A stretch of DNA of 64,000 nt from Ardenticatenaceae bacterium (GCA_020634415.1 JACKBT010000016.1:1-64000), one strand, 5' to 3'. Positions 23,595 through 33,110 are shown, counted from the stretch's first letter. Made by a program: numbers and translations. The notes: generated by a model not told the origin, from the sequence alone.

Positions 23595-25031
23595 TTAGCC
23601 TGGATTGTAACCGAGATTGCGGAGGACGGTAACGGCCGTTTGCCCCTGCAACGTCTCAAAAATAGTGTCGCCATTCTCATCCACATTCACAATTAGCTCG
23701 ACGGCTTCGGGGATGACACAATGTTTGCTGCCGCCCACACCGCCCAGCATCTCCTGGTAGGCACCGATGCTGAAGAAGCCGACATATAATTCGTCGGTGT
23801 CGGTGGGCAGGTAGAGGGGGGAGTGGCTGGGTTTGGGTGGGTATACGTCGTCGCTGTCGCAGGTGATGCCGCCGAGTTGGACTTGCTGGAAGGGCTTGTC
23901 GAGATTGTTGAGGGGAAGGAGGATGAAATGTTCGCTGAGTGCCCAGCTATCGGGGAAGGAGGACATGATGGAGCCGTCTATGATGTACCAGGGCAGTTTG
24001 GAGCTGTTTTCTTTGACGGTGATGATTTTGAAGAGGTGAGCGCCATGTTCGGAGGTGGTGTAACGGCCGAATTCGCCCATCACATCGGGTACAGGTACAC
24101 CATAACGGCCGCACACCTCTTGCAGCGCGGTCAAAAGCTGGCGCACAAATTCATGATAATCAAAATCGAAGTCGAGGGTCATAGCTACCGGCATACCGCC
24201 GCCGAAGTTGAAGATGGAGAGTGAGGGGTGTCGTTGGCGCAGGCGGGCGTAAATCTCCATGCCTGGTTTGAGGTAGGAGATGAAGGCTTCGATGTCGGTC
24301 AGTTGGCTGCCGACCATGAAGTGATACAGCTTGAGGGTGAGGTTGGGGGCGGCGGCGATGTAATCGGCCGTTTTCCAAATCATCTCCATGTCCACGCCGA
24401 AGCGGGAATTGGCGGCATCCATCTCGGCTTCGGTGGTCTGTGGCCCATAGCTTTTTTGGCGCAAACCGACATCAAATTTGTGGCTGGAGCCGAGGAATGT
24501 GGCCAGTTCGCCCAAATCTTCGATGACGGGAATGAGCTTGTCGTGCAGAGGTTTGAGGGTAAGCAGATTTCGGGCGTAGTGGCTGCCTTCGGGTTTGAAG
24601 CCGTTGCTGATGATGAAGCGGTCGGGGGGGAGCAGGCCACGCTGGATCATGATTTTGGCGATGTCTACATCTACGGTGGAGGACATTTCGTGGTGTGCGC
24701 CCGCGCCGAGGGTGGTGCGGATGACTTCTTCGGCGGCGTTGGCTTTAGAGGCGTAGGTGTAGTGAAATTGGCCTTCGTAGCCAACTTCGGTGCTGACTTC
24801 GGCGAAGATGCGCTGCATTTTGTGGATTTGCCGCCGGATGAGGGGCAGGTAGACGATTTCGAGAGGGCTGGTGAAAGGGTCGCCATCGCGGTTGGCTTCA
24901 CGCAGGAAGAGGTCGGCGAGGTCGAGATTTTGCAGGTGGAGACGGCCGTTTTCTGCCCTCAAATAGTCGTTAAATTGATGTCCATCGGGAACGGGGTTTT
25001 CGCTCTCCCAGCCAATAATGGGATGTGTCAT
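23595..25031 (-). CDS. Biosynthetic arginine decarboxylase-like PLP enzyme (fold type III)
   Basis: A 478-residue protein with an alanine-racemase-type barrel. The PLP lysine is K96 in YTYASKANAA. The phosphate loop GGGMPV, the Cys loop ITCDSDDVYP and the GAYQEMLGG motif match the SpeA branch of decarboxylases. SpeA proteins usually have about 630 residues with inserted helical domains, and this one is shorter, so substrate could be arginine or a related basic amino acid. The product would be agmatine, feeding polyamine synthesis. GGAGG is five bases before the ATG. It lies 19 bases downstream of the HNH gene and may be cotranscribed with it. No polyamine genes are adjacent. Confidence 0.8.
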   Translation of the reverse strand: MTHPIIGWESENPVPDGHQFNDYLRAENGRLHLQNLDLADLFLREANRDGDPFTSPLEIVYLPLIRRQIHKMQRIFAEVSTEVGYEGQFHYTYASKANAAEEVIRTTLGAGAHHEMSSTVDVDIAKIMIQRGLLPPDRFIISNGFKPEGSHYARNLLTLKPLHDKLIPVIEDLGELATFLGSSHKFDVGLRQKSYGPQTTEAEMDAANSRFGVDMEMIWKTADYIAAAPNLTLKLYHFMVGSQLTDIEAFISYLKPGMEIYARLRQRHPSLSIFNFGGGMPVAMTLDFDFDYHEFVRQLLTALQEVCGRYGVPVPDVMGEFGRYTTSEHGAHLFKIITVKENSSKLPWYIIDGSIMSSFPDSWALSEHFILLPLNNLDKPFQQVQLGGITCDSDDVYPPKPSHSPLYLPTDTDELYVGFFSIGAYQEMLGGVGGSKHCVIPEAVELIVNVDENGDTIFETLQGQTAVTVLRNLGYNPG

Positions 25032-25050
25032 TGTGGCCTCCAGATTTATG

Positions 25051-25452
25051 TTAGGGAAATAGGTTAAGCTGAATCCACAAGCGGCGAGCGTTTCGTTGGG
25101 ATTCGCTGTTCATTCTTAAGCAATCAACTGTGACGCGCCCGATAGCTGTCAAGCCGATAACTAAACCGTTGTGTTGGTCAGCTTCAAAATGGATTTGCCA
25201 ATTGTCATGGCGCGGATGGAAAAGGGGAGCTGCTTCGTTGGTAAGAGGGTCTATACATTGTAGTAGATTTTGTTTGTACAGGTTACAGGAACGGCAAGCT
25301 AGAGCTAAATTATCGGCTTCGTGTTTCCCTCCTTTGGCTTGGGGAATGATGTGATCTAATTCAAAGTGAAAATTGAAAATGGACTCAGGAGCAAGACAAT
25401 ACTCACAACGATGTCGGGCACGCAGGGCTACGAAGTCGTAAGGCAGATTCAT
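25051..25452 (-). CDS. HNH endonuclease
   Basis: A 133-residue protein. The zinc-stabilised HNH fold is CEYCLAP (first Cys pair), FELDHIIPQAKGGKHEADNLALACRSCNLYK, with DH as first His, N in DNLA and the second CxxC. The remainder (LFHPRHDNWQIHF, IGLTAIGRVTVDCLRMN) is a conserved tail often seen with this HNH subtype in Cyanobacteria and Chloroflexota. Its ATG overlaps the stop of the preceding gene as ATGA, indicating translational coupling. It probably cuts DNA. Whether it acts in defence, in mobile element biology or as a toxin is open. Confidence 0.88.
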   Translation of the reverse strand: MNLPYDFVALRARHRCEYCLAPESIFNFHFELDHIIPQAKGGKHEADNLALACRSCNLYKQNLLQCIDPLTNEAAPLFHPRHDNWQIHFEADQHNGLVIGLTAIGRVTVDCLRMNSESQRNARRLWIQLNLFP

Positions 25453-25811
25453 GGAGTCAGATCATTGAGTATAGCGGCGGCACGTTGAGCAGATGCTTGT
25501 AATTCTGCGTCTATGAGTGCTTCTAATTCAGACTGTTCGGCTAAAGATAGTTCTTGGCCCTGGTTCAATGCGTCACGCCAATGTTGCATTAATTCGGTCA
25601 GCCGTTTAATTTGGGCAGCTGTGAAGAAGCGATCTGGTCTTTGGTTTTGGACAATGACTAAAGTGCCGGTTTCTTCATCTTCTAATTGGGCAGTGATAGC
25701 GTCTAGGGCTTGTCCCGCAGTTTGGCCGAAGGATTGTTTGTTGCCAGCAATGGCATGATAAGTGGTGCGACCTTCCTGAGTTTGTATGGGCAGAATGGAT
25801 ACTTGTGTCAT
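25449..25811 (-). CDS. Small acidic protein coupled to the HNH nuclease
   Basis: 120 residues, family not firmly recognised. The N-terminal half (VSILPIQTQEGRTTYHAIAGNKQSFGQTAGQALDAI) looks like a short alpha-beta module similar to HicB-type or UPF antitoxin folds. The C-terminal half is helical and acidic (FFTAAQIKRLTELMQHWRDALNQG). GGGAGA precedes the ATG. It overlaps the HNH start by four bases, so both are made together, as in antitoxin-toxin or inhibitor-nuclease pairs. The antitoxin role is inference. Confidence 0.7.
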   Translation of the reverse strand: MTQVSILPIQTQEGRTTYHAIAGNKQSFGQTAGQALDAITAQLEDEETGTLVIVQNQRPDRFFTAAQIKRLTELMQHWRDALNQGQELSLAEQSELEALIDAELQASAQRAAAILNDLTP

Positions 25812-25905
25812 CTTTTGTTCTCCCTGTTTCTGCTAATGGGACTATTATACATGAGTTTGAGGGTAAACGGCCGTTTTCGGCATCATGTGTACCATTGCTC
25901 ATGCA

Positions 25906-26742
25906 CTATGGTTTTGGTAACACAAAATCAACCAGAATTTGTTCATATCCATATGGTGTTCCTTGATGATCATACTTTTCTTTGACGACACCAGTTCCAT
26001 TGCAAAACCATTTATGGAGCGGGCCAGATAAAAACACTGTTCTGATATGAAAACAATCATCAAACCGACCTATTGGTGTACTGAGGGCTTCAGAAGCCAT
26101 GACCAAATGATAAATCCTTGGCAACTCTGGGCTAAATTGCCATGATTGACCATCTATCAACGGAAAGAGATATATTGGCCCAGATGAAGGTATAATGCTC
26201 AAGTCTAGCTTGTGTTGAAGAAAAACAGTTGTTCCGCTAATTATATACCAACGAGATGTATCCCAAGTTTTTCCGAGAAGGTAATTGTCATATCGGGAAT
26301 CTCCTAAATTTACGGATGATGTAATGACCGACTGACTTCGTTCTAATTCGATAATATTATACGGGGAATCCTTTTTAATATTTTGCACCGTTTCCGTGAT
26401 ACGATAAGTAGCCGTTATTCTCTTTGTCGTGAAGTTGTCTGCTCCATACTCGCCAGAAGTCCACGTGTCATAATAAGTGGAAGAATAAATCCAAGTTGTT
26501 CCTAAAGCTAAAGGGAAGTCTGATAATTGACCTGATAGAGACATTTGTAGCTCATCTGGAGTGGCAAAAGGTATCGTAGTTTGATTTGTTTCATACCATC
26601 GTGTTGCACGAGCAGATTTCATGTAACGGTCATTTGTCATTGCCGCTGGACCCAAAAGCACTACAGCCAGTAAGCAAATTACCAAATGTATACCTACAAA
26701 GGCGGTTAAGAATTGGCGAACTAGCTTACTGGAAGAGTCCAT
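25906..26742 (-). CDS. Membrane-anchored extracytoplasmic protein of unknown function
   Basis: 278 residues. One N-terminal hydrophobic helix (about 9 to 33, FLTAFVGIHLVICLLAVVLLGPA) serves as signal anchor. The rest is beta-rich and aromatic (FPLALGTTWIYSSTYYDTW, then GQSWQFSPELPRIYHL and a GTPYGYEQILVDF end), resembling the outer beta-domains seen in many Chloroflexota secreted proteins. No catalytic motif is visible. Base composition is clearly AT-richer than the flanks and it has no ACGGCCGT copy, which suggests recent acquisition. The start codon lies inside the 3' end of the McrC gene (17-base overlap), so translation may be coupled. Confidence 0.7.
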   Translation of the reverse strand: MDSSSKLVRQFLTAFVGIHLVICLLAVVLLGPAAMTNDRYMKSARATRWYETNQTTIPFATPDELQMSLSGQLSDFPLALGTTWIYSSTYYDTWTSGEYGADNFTTKRITATYRITETVQNIKKDSPYNIIELERSQSVITSSVNLGDSRYDNYLLGKTWDTSRWYIISGTTVFLQHKLDLSIIPSSGPIYLFPLIDGQSWQFSPELPRIYHLVMASEALSTPIGRFDDCFHIRTVFLSGPLHKWFCNGTGVVKEKYDHQGTPYGYEQILVDFVLPKP

Positions 26743-27901
26743 TTAGGAAGTTATTTCCTGCTCCCTCTAAATCATTTGCCAATGAGAAAGGGAGGGTGCG
26801 GATGTGGATGTTGTCGAGGTGGATGTTGAGAGGTTGGGAGAGGGGCGCAGGGTAAATGAGGATGGCGTTGGGGCAGTTTTTGGCGGTGGCGTAGGCGATG
26901 ATCTGGTTGATGTCGGCAGGGGCGGGTTTAGCGGCCGTTTTATATTTCGTATCCAACACATACCGCGCCTTGCCCGCGCTGTCCTCAATAACGAGATCGA
27001 TCTCGAATTGGAGTTCGTTGTGGGGGCCAATGTGCAGCTTTTCTTGCGCTTTCACGCGCCAGGGTGGGGGCAGATTGGCTTTGAGCCACTCAGCCACAAA
27101 CAGCTCATAGAGACGAGCCATGTTGACTAGGAAGGGGATCATTTCGTGGTCACCAACCTGGTGGCTAGGCCCCGTGTGTTCCAAAAAGAAGCGGCAGAGG
27201 GCGTGCATGGGTTGGTAATCCTGGTTGAGACGGGTGTAGAAGCGGTTAATGACTTCACTCACACTCACTTCCATTTCCGATACGGCTCCTTTGACGGCGC
27301 GATAGGCCTGGCGCACGGCCGTTTGCACTCCTCCCCCACACACATGACTCAAGGCAATCCGGCGCAGGGTGTAGGCCAGGATCTGGTTGTCGGGGATGTC
27401 GGCGGTGAAGTGGGCGTAGTGGCAGGGAACGGCCGTTTGCCAGGGCTGCGGCCAACTTTGCTGTAAACGGCCGCGCACATACGGCAGTGATTGTCGTTGG
27501 GGTATATAAGAATGATGCAAACCTTGTTGGGCTCGTTGTTTTACCTTCTGTGCCAGAATATGGGCCAGTCGCTCATAAAATTCATCTAAAGAGGACAACC
27601 CTGTCAGGCCATCCAGCAGTTGAAAGCTTTGCAGTTGGTAAGCATATTCCAACATGCGGAACAGGTTGTGGATGGGGGTTTTGGGGAGGAGGTGGAGGTG
27701 GAGATCGGCCGTTAGCGGAATCATACCCACCCAGCCCTGCGAGGTAATCTGCCACTGCTGCTGATTGCGAAAACTCGGCTCCTCAACGTGCAGTTGCCCG
27801 CTCCGCGCATCATAATCCCGCCAAAGTTGTTCGCCCAGAGAGGGAGAGAGTATCGCTTGCGACAGACTTTGGGTTTCGTATTCTTTTAACTCAATAATCA
27901 T
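26726..27901 (-). CDS. mcrC: McrC-family restriction endonuclease subunit without McrB
   Basis: 391 residues. An N-terminal beta domain (about 1 to 110), helical middle and C-terminal PD-(D/E)XK nuclease core with LQFEIDLVIEDSAGKARYVLDTKYK (catalytic D, then D-x-K) are typical for McrC. In the known McrBC system McrC docks on the GTP-driven AAA+ McrB ring to cut modified DNA. No GTPase or AAA+ gene is adjacent: upstream is a histidine kinase and downstream is the overlapping membrane-anchored protein. It may use an McrB encoded elsewhere, be a remnant, or work with the overlapping gene. Exact ACGGCCGT copies occur at about 27318 and 27431. Confidence 0.85.
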   Translation of the reverse strand: MIIELKEYETQSLSQAILSPSLGEQLWRDYDARSGQLHVEEPSFRNQQQWQITSQGWVGMIPLTADLHLHLLPKTPIHNLFRMLEYAYQLQSFQLLDGLTGLSSLDEFYERLAHILAQKVKQRAQQGLHHSYIPQRQSLPYVRGRLQQSWPQPWQTAVPCHYAHFTADIPDNQILAYTLRRIALSHVCGGGVQTAVRQAYRAVKGAVSEMEVSVSEVINRFYTRLNQDYQPMHALCRFFLEHTGPSHQVGDHEMIPFLVNMARLYELFVAEWLKANLPPPWRVKAQEKLHIGPHNELQFEIDLVIEDSAGKARYVLDTKYKTAAKPAPADINQIIAYATAKNCPNAILIYPAPLSQPLNIHLDNIHIRTLPFSLANDLEGAGNNFLNGLFQ

Positions 27902-27922
27902 ATTGGCTGCCCCACCCCAGCT

Positions 27923-29083
27923 TTACCTGACTACCTGCGGTGGCAGTGGCTCTCGTTCTTCCACTGGGGCGACAGGCAGCGTGAACCAAAATCGGCTGCC
28001 TTTCCCCACCTCACTGTCTACACCCACATTGCCGCCCAGGCGCTGGACAATGCGTAGAACGATGGACAAACCCAATCCCTCGCCTTTGACACGGGGTTCA
28101 TGCAGCCGGGAATGGGGCTTAAATAGGCGGGCCTTATCTTCGGGGCCAATGCCAGGGCCATTGTCCTCCACCCAAAAGCGGATCATGTCGCCTTCCTGTG
28201 TGGCTCCTAACGTAAGTTGGGGGGGAGTACCACCATATTTGAGGGCATTGGTAATGTAGTTGACCCATACCTCTTCCAGCCAGGGGGCATGGCCGATGGC
28301 TGTCGGCCAGGAACCGGGCAATTGCAAATCGGCCTCATGCTCATATATTTGCAAGCGCAGCCGTTTGCGTACCTCACCCACGATGCGCTTCATATCTAAG
28401 GGGAATAGGGCTACATCGCTCTGGCTGCGCACGCTGGCTAAAAGCAGTATCTCGCTGATCATGTTGTTCATCTTGAGGCCGCTTTGTAAGATGCGGTTGA
28501 GGATGTGGGCCACATCTTCGCCGATTTCATCGCTGAAGGTGGTTTCTGCATATTCAGCATAGCCAATAATCTGGCTGAGGGGGCCGCGAATTTGGTGGGC
28601 CATTGTGTGAGAGAAGGCATCGAGAGCGGCATTGCGAGCCTCTAGCTCGCTGGCTTTGTGTGATAGTTCGGAGACGAGGCGGTGGCGTTCGATGGCGTAG
28701 CGGATGGCGCGGGATAAGAGGGCACTGTTGGTGACATCACCTTTGACAAGGTAGTCTTGTGCTCCTTGCTGCATGGCATCCAGGGCTAATAGTTCGTCGT
28801 CCAGGCCGGTGAGGAGAACGATGGGGGTGTTGGGGATGGTGTTGGCCACGCGCTCGAAGGTGCCCAGACCAAAGCTGTCGGGCAGGGAGAGGTCTAGCAG
28901 GATGATGTCGAAGATGTGTTGGCGGATTTGTTCGAGGCCTTCTTCCAGGCGGCGTGCGTGAGTAAGCAGGAACTGGGTTGGATTCCGCTGGTTTTTCACT
29001 GCGTCCGCGAGGAGGTCGCGGATCAATTGAGCATCCACAGAGTTGTCTTCGATCAATAAAATATGGATGCGGGGATTATTCAT
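27923..29083 (-). CDS. REC-histidine kinase hybrid
   Basis: 386 residues, no membrane helix. The receiver domain (about 5 to 125) has D64 in IILLDLSLPDS and K114 in DYLVKGD. A coiled coil (about 130 to 155) connects to the HisKA helix with H163 in FSHTMAHQIRGPL. The HATPase (about 255 to 375) has NYITNALKYGG, VEDNGPGIG and GEGLGLSIVLRIV. The receiver-first order suggests it is a phosphorelay component receiving phosphate from another kinase. Its neighbour at 29197, same strand and 113 bases upstream, is a GAF kinase that could be that source. Confidence 0.9.
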   Translation of the reverse strand: MNNPRIHILLIEDNSVDAQLIRDLLADAVKNQRNPTQFLLTHARRLEEGLEQIRQHIFDIILLDLSLPDSFGLGTFERVANTIPNTPIVLLTGLDDELLALDAMQQGAQDYLVKGDVTNSALLSRAIRYAIERHRLVSELSHKASELEARNAALDAFSHTMAHQIRGPLSQIIGYAEYAETTFSDEIGEDVAHILNRILQSGLKMNNMISEILLLASVRSQSDVALFPLDMKRIVGEVRKRLRLQIYEHEADLQLPGSWPTAIGHAPWLEEVWVNYITNALKYGGTPPQLTLGATQEGDMIRFWVEDNGPGIGPEDKARLFKPHSRLHEPRVKGEGLGLSIVLRIVQRLGGNVGVDSEVGKGSRFWFTLPVAPVEEREPLPPQVVR

Positions 29084-29196
29084 AGCTGCTTACTTCTTCC
29101 AATACAAGATGAATGTGGTATGAAATGACCTGATGGATCAGGCTGAATGCTATTTGATGTTGATAAAGACTGCCCTTGGGGGCGAACTAAACGACC

Positions 29197-30489
29197 TTAT
29201 TCTAGCACAGGTAGGGTGAAAAAAAAGGTGGTTCCGCTGCCTGGTTGTGATTCTACCCAAATACGGCCGTTATGCCGTTCCACAATCTTTTTACAGATAG
29301 CCAAGCCGATGCCTGTGCCGGGATATTCCTGGCGATTGTGTAAACGTTGAAAGATGACAAAGATACGTTCCGCGAATTGGGGGTCTATGCCTATGCCGTT
29401 GTCTTGCACCCACATCAGCCAATAATCATCCTCGCGGCGGCTGCCAATGTGGATGTGGGGCGGCTGTTCGCCATGAAATTTGATGGCGTTGCCGATGAGG
29501 TTTTGCAGAAGCTGTCTCAGTTGGGAGGCATCGGCCATAACGGTGGGGAAGGTGGGGTCGTGGGTAATAACGGCCGTATTCTCCTCAATCGCCAATTGCA
29601 GGTCCGCCAACACCTGCGTCAAAATCTGCCGGAAATCTGTCGGCTGCAACGGCTGTGCCTGCGTACCCACCCGCGAATAAGCTAACAAATCCTGAATCAG
29701 ATGGCGCATCCGGTCAGCCGCATCTACTGTATATTGAATGAAACGCTGCCCATCCGCATCCAGCTTGTCGGCATAACTACGGTTGAGCAGTTGCAAATAG
29801 CTGGAAATAATGCGCAGCGGTTCTTGCAGATCATGGGAAGCTACGTAAGCGAACTCGGCTAACTCCCGATTGCTGCGCTCCAATTCGGCGGCATAGGTTT
29901 TGAGCGATTCGCGTACTTGGTGGCTTTGTTGTTGCAGGTGATGGTTGTTGATCGCCACGGCAATGAGATCACAAATACCCACTAAGAGCAGCTCATCTTC
30001 ACGATCCAGGCCGCTGACGGCCTGGCTTTGAATATCCAGCACGCCCAATATCTCCTCGCCCAGCTTGATAGGTACGGCGATCTCCGATTGGGTGTTGGGC
30101 AGCATGGGGTTTGCCAGCCAATTTGGCTCTTGAGAGACATTGGTGACGAGGATGGACTGACCAGTGGCGGCGGCTTGGGCTACCAGGCTTTTGGGGGCGT
30201 GGAGAGGGATGTGATGGCTGGCTTCTTTGAGTTGACGGCCGATTTCCCCTGTCCCTTCTTGCAAAACGAGGCGTTCCTCTTCCAGGGTGTAAATTTGCGC
30301 ATGATAATAACCAAACCGCTGTTTGACGGTCTGAACGACGAGTTGAAACAGCTTCTGTAATTCAGGTGCAGCGGCAATGTCTCGGGCAACTTCGATGCTG
30401 GTTTGCACCTGATGGGTACGGTGCATCTGTGACGAGGGTTTGTTTTCGGGCGGATACATAGCTGTGGATCCTTGATTATTTTTGTCCAT
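29197..30489 (-). CDS. GAF-domain sensor histidine kinase
   Basis: 430 residues. ATG 30459 (residue 11), which has AAGGA nine bases upstream, may be the true start. The GAF domain spans about 40 to 185. A coiled coil (about 186 to 212) leads to HisKA with H219 in YVASHDLQEPLRIISSYLQLL, the phytochrome-kinase subtype. The HATPase has NLIGNAIKFHGE, VQDNGIGID and GTGIGLAICKKIVE and ends in TTFFFTLPVLE. It is cytoplasmic. The GAF domain should bind a small ligand or chromophore, but no phytochrome Cys is apparent. It probably signals together with the REC-kinase downstream. Confidence 0.9.
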   Translation of the reverse strand: MDKNNQGSTAMYPPENKPSSQMHRTHQVQTSIEVARDIAAAPELQKLFQLVVQTVKQRFGYYHAQIYTLEEERLVLQEGTGEIGRQLKEASHHIPLHAPKSLVAQAAATGQSILVTNVSQEPNWLANPMLPNTQSEIAVPIKLGEEILGVLDIQSQAVSGLDREDELLLVGICDLIAVAINNHHLQQQSHQVRESLKTYAAELERSNRELAEFAYVASHDLQEPLRIISSYLQLLNRSYADKLDADGQRFIQYTVDAADRMRHLIQDLLAYSRVGTQAQPLQPTDFRQILTQVLADLQLAIEENTAVITHDPTFPTVMADASQLRQLLQNLIGNAIKFHGEQPPHIHIGSRREDDYWLMWVQDNGIGIDPQFAERIFVIFQRLHNRQEYPGTGIGLAICKKIVERHNGRIWVESQPGSGTTFFFTLPVLE

Positions 30490-30569
30490 AGGATGTGACT
30501 GTTGACATTTTTAACTTGCCGATAGCTGCCTATTGTCCGTGAGAATTGGCTAAAGAGCAAGAACGGCCG

Positions 30570-30598
30570 TTGTAAACACCCACCCCCCCTGTTAGACT
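30570..30598 (+). promoter_or_regulatory. Promoter of the sugar dehydrogenase gene
   Basis: TTGTAA (30570-30575), a 17-base spacer and TAGACT (30593-30598) lie 33 bases before the ATG. AACGGCCGTT (30562-30571) overlaps the -35 hexamer. The divergent kinase gene starts about 80 bases upstream. Confidence 0.4.
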
Positions 30599-30631
30599 TG
30601 TGCCAACTGTTTTGAAGGAGTGTATAAAACC

Positions 30632-33103
30632 ATGAACTTTTCTGTAAAACGTCTATTTATTGTTTTGTTAACCAGCTTGTGCCTGGCAACGGCCGTTATC
30701 TCCGTGGCCCTGGCGATGATGCCAGCAGAAGAAGCGGCTGGTGGCATCAGCCTTTCATTGTCCAGCCACGCCACTGGTCTAAGCAGCCCCGTTTCCATTG
30801 CCAACGCCGATGCCGGCTACGGCCGCCTCTTCGTCGTCGAGCAGGTAGGGCGAATCAAAATCGTCGAGCCAAATGGAACCGTCAGAAGCACCCCCTTCCT
30901 CGACATCATTGGCCGTGTAGATTCATCGAGCAGTGAAGAAGGGCTGCTGGGTCTGGCTTTTCATCCCCAGTATTACGACAACGGCTATTTTTATGTCAAC
31001 TACACCAACACCACCGGCGGCATTCGCCGCACCCGTATTTCACGTTTCAGCGTAACGGCCGATCCTACCCTTGCCGACCCCAACAGCGAAGACATCCTCC
31101 TGACCATCGTGCAGCCCAGTTCCAACCACAACGCGGGCGACATCCATTTTGGCTCAGACGGCTACCTCTACATCCCCCTCGGGGATGGCGGCGGCAGTGG
31201 GGACACCAGCAACAACGCCCAAACTCTCAGTCTGGCCTTAGGCAAAATTCTGCGTATAGATGTAGATAACCCCGCCGGAGTGACCCCGCCTGAATGCAAC
31301 GATGTCGGCGGCAGCAACAACTTCACCATCCCCGCCGACAACCCCTTTGTGGGGGCCGACGGCGTTTGCGACCTCATTTGGGCCATTGGGCTGCGCAACC
31401 CCTGGCGCTCCAGCTTTGATCGCCTGACGGGTGACTTTTTCTGGGGTGATGTAGGTCAGGGGTCATGGGAAGAAGTGGATCACCAGTCGGCCGCCTCTAC
31501 CGGTGGCGAAAATTATGGCTGGCGCTGTTACGAGGGCGATCACCCCTTCAACACCAATGGCTGTGGCCCTATAAGCCAATACACCTTCCCCATTTTTGAG
31601 TTTGAAAGCTCAACCAACTGCTCGGTTATTGGCGGCTATGTCTATCGCGGCACACAATATCCGGCGATGGCGAGCCATTATCTGGTGACGGATTACTGTT
31701 CGGGTAATTTCTGGGATATGGTGGTGGATAATACCGGCCTGTTTACGCCCACCATGCACACCAACTTGACCACATTTGGCTATGTCTCTTTTGGCGAGGC
31801 GGCCGACTGTGAACTGTATCTCTCCAACATTAACAATGGCACGATTTACCACATTCAGGAGACGACGCTGCAAGTGCCGCGAACGGCCAGTACGGCTCTG
31901 TGCAACAATCGGCCAGTGGCGGCGGATGATGATGGTTATGAGCTGATGCAGGGTGGGGTGCTGGTGGTGAATGCGCCCGGTGTGTTGGGCAATGACGGTG
32001 ATTTGGATGGGGATGGTTTAACGGCCGTTGCCATCACCCCCCCCACCAACGGCAGCCTCAATCTCAATCTGGACGGCTCCTTCACCTACACCCCCACTGC
32101 CAACTTCTTCGGCATAGATACCTTCACCTACCGGGCACTGGACAGCTATGATGAGTCCAGCCTGGCGACGGTGACGATTACGGTGACGGAAATTAATACC
32201 GCGCCCGTCGCCCTGAATGATGTGTACACAACGACCTGGAATGTGCCATTTTCGGTGGCCGCGCCCGGTGTGCTGGATAATGATACCGATGTGAATGGGG
32301 ACAGTTTAACGGCCGTTCTCGACACCCCACCCAGCCAGGGCAGCCTCACCCTGCTGGCTAGTGGGGCCTTCGTCTACACCCCCACCGCCAACTACACCGG
32401 CACAGACAGCTTCACCTACTATGCCTTTGACGGCGGCGATAATTCCAATATGGCCACCGTGTCTCTCACCATTGTCGAGGGCAATGCACCGCCGGTAGCC
32501 ATTAGCGACAATTACAGCACCACCCAAGACACCCCCCTGACGGTAGACCCGCCCGGTGTGCTGGCTAATGATAGCGATCCCAATGGCGACAGCTTAACGG
32601 CCGTTCTCAACACCCCACCCATCAGCGGCAGCCTGGCTCTCAACCTGGATGGCTCCTTCATCTACACGCCCAATCTCAACTTTGCCGGACAAGACAGCTT
32701 CACCTATTTTGCCAACGATGGGCTGGATAATTCCCTAGAACCGACGACAGTTTGGCTGGAGGTCATTGCTGGCAATCAGCCGCCGACGGCGACCGATGAC
32801 CACTACACCACCAGCATTAACACCCCGCTGCTGGTAGCCGCGCCCGGTGTGCTGGCTAATGATGAGGACGTGAATGGGGATGTTGTAACGGCCGTTATCG
32901 CCACCATCCCCGTCACCGGCAGCCTTACTCTTAATGGCGATGGCTCCTTCACCTACACGCCCACCCTGGACTTCACTGGCACAGTCACCTTCACCTACCG
33001 CGCCACCGACGGCCAGGCCCAATCCAACGCGGCCCTGGTCACTATCGAAGTGACACCCATGTTGAGCTATGTATATCTGCCCTTTGTGGTGAACGAACCC
33101 TAG
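30632..33103 (+). CDS. Secreted PQQ-type sugar dehydrogenase with tandem cadherin-like repeats
   Basis: 823 residues from ATG 30632 (AAGGAG 11 bases upstream; the in-frame GTG at 30620 overlaps that site). A signal peptide covers about 1 to 28. The beta-propeller (about 45 to 415) is of the GSDH/sorbosone dehydrogenase family, with EEGLLGLAFHPQYYDNGYFYVNYT, SNHNAGDIHFGSDGYLYIPLGDGG and WAIGLRNPWRSSFDR; PQQ would be cofactor. Four cadherin-like modules follow (about 425 to 810), each with PGVLANDxDxNGDxLTAV and DGSFTYTPxxNFxGxDSFTY, as in surface adhesins. The tail SYVYLPFVVNEP matches a segment seen in several proteins here. Each repeat carries an AACGGCCGTT at the LTAV codons. Confidence 0.85.
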   Translation: MNFSVKRLFIVLLTSLCLATAVISVALAMMPAEEAAGGISLSLSSHATGLSSPVSIANADAGYGRLFVVEQVGRIKIVEPNGTVRSTPFLDIIGRVDSSSSEEGLLGLAFHPQYYDNGYFYVNYTNTTGGIRRTRISRFSVTADPTLADPNSEDILLTIVQPSSNHNAGDIHFGSDGYLYIPLGDGGGSGDTSNNAQTLSLALGKILRIDVDNPAGVTPPECNDVGGSNNFTIPADNPFVGADGVCDLIWAIGLRNPWRSSFDRLTGDFFWGDVGQGSWEEVDHQSAASTGGENYGWRCYEGDHPFNTNGCGPISQYTFPIFEFESSTNCSVIGGYVYRGTQYPAMASHYLVTDYCSGNFWDMVVDNTGLFTPTMHTNLTTFGYVSFGEAADCELYLSNINNGTIYHIQETTLQVPRTASTALCNNRPVAADDDGYELMQGGVLVVNAPGVLGNDGDLDGDGLTAVAITPPTNGSLNLNLDGSFTYTPTANFFGIDTFTYRALDSYDESSLATVTITVTEINTAPVALNDVYTTTWNVPFSVAAPGVLDNDTDVNGDSLTAVLDTPPSQGSLTLLASGAFVYTPTANYTGTDSFTYYAFDGGDNSNMATVSLTIVEGNAPPVAISDNYSTTQDTPLTVDPPGVLANDSDPNGDSLTAVLNTPPISGSLALNLDGSFIYTPNLNFAGQDSFTYFANDGLDNSLEPTTVWLEVIAGNQPPTATDDHYTTSINTPLLVAAPGVLANDEDVNGDVVTAVIATIPVTGSLTLNGDGSFTYTPTLDFTGTVTFTYRATDGQAQSNAALVTIEVTPMLSYVYLPFVVNEP

Positions 33104-33110
33104 CCGCTAT

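Noticed and set aside
30632..33103. CRISPR-like array suggested by regular AACGGCCGTT spacing in the cadherin repeats
   Set aside because: The periodic unit is a protein repeat of about 95 residues; flanking sequence is coding and the motif is only 10 bp.
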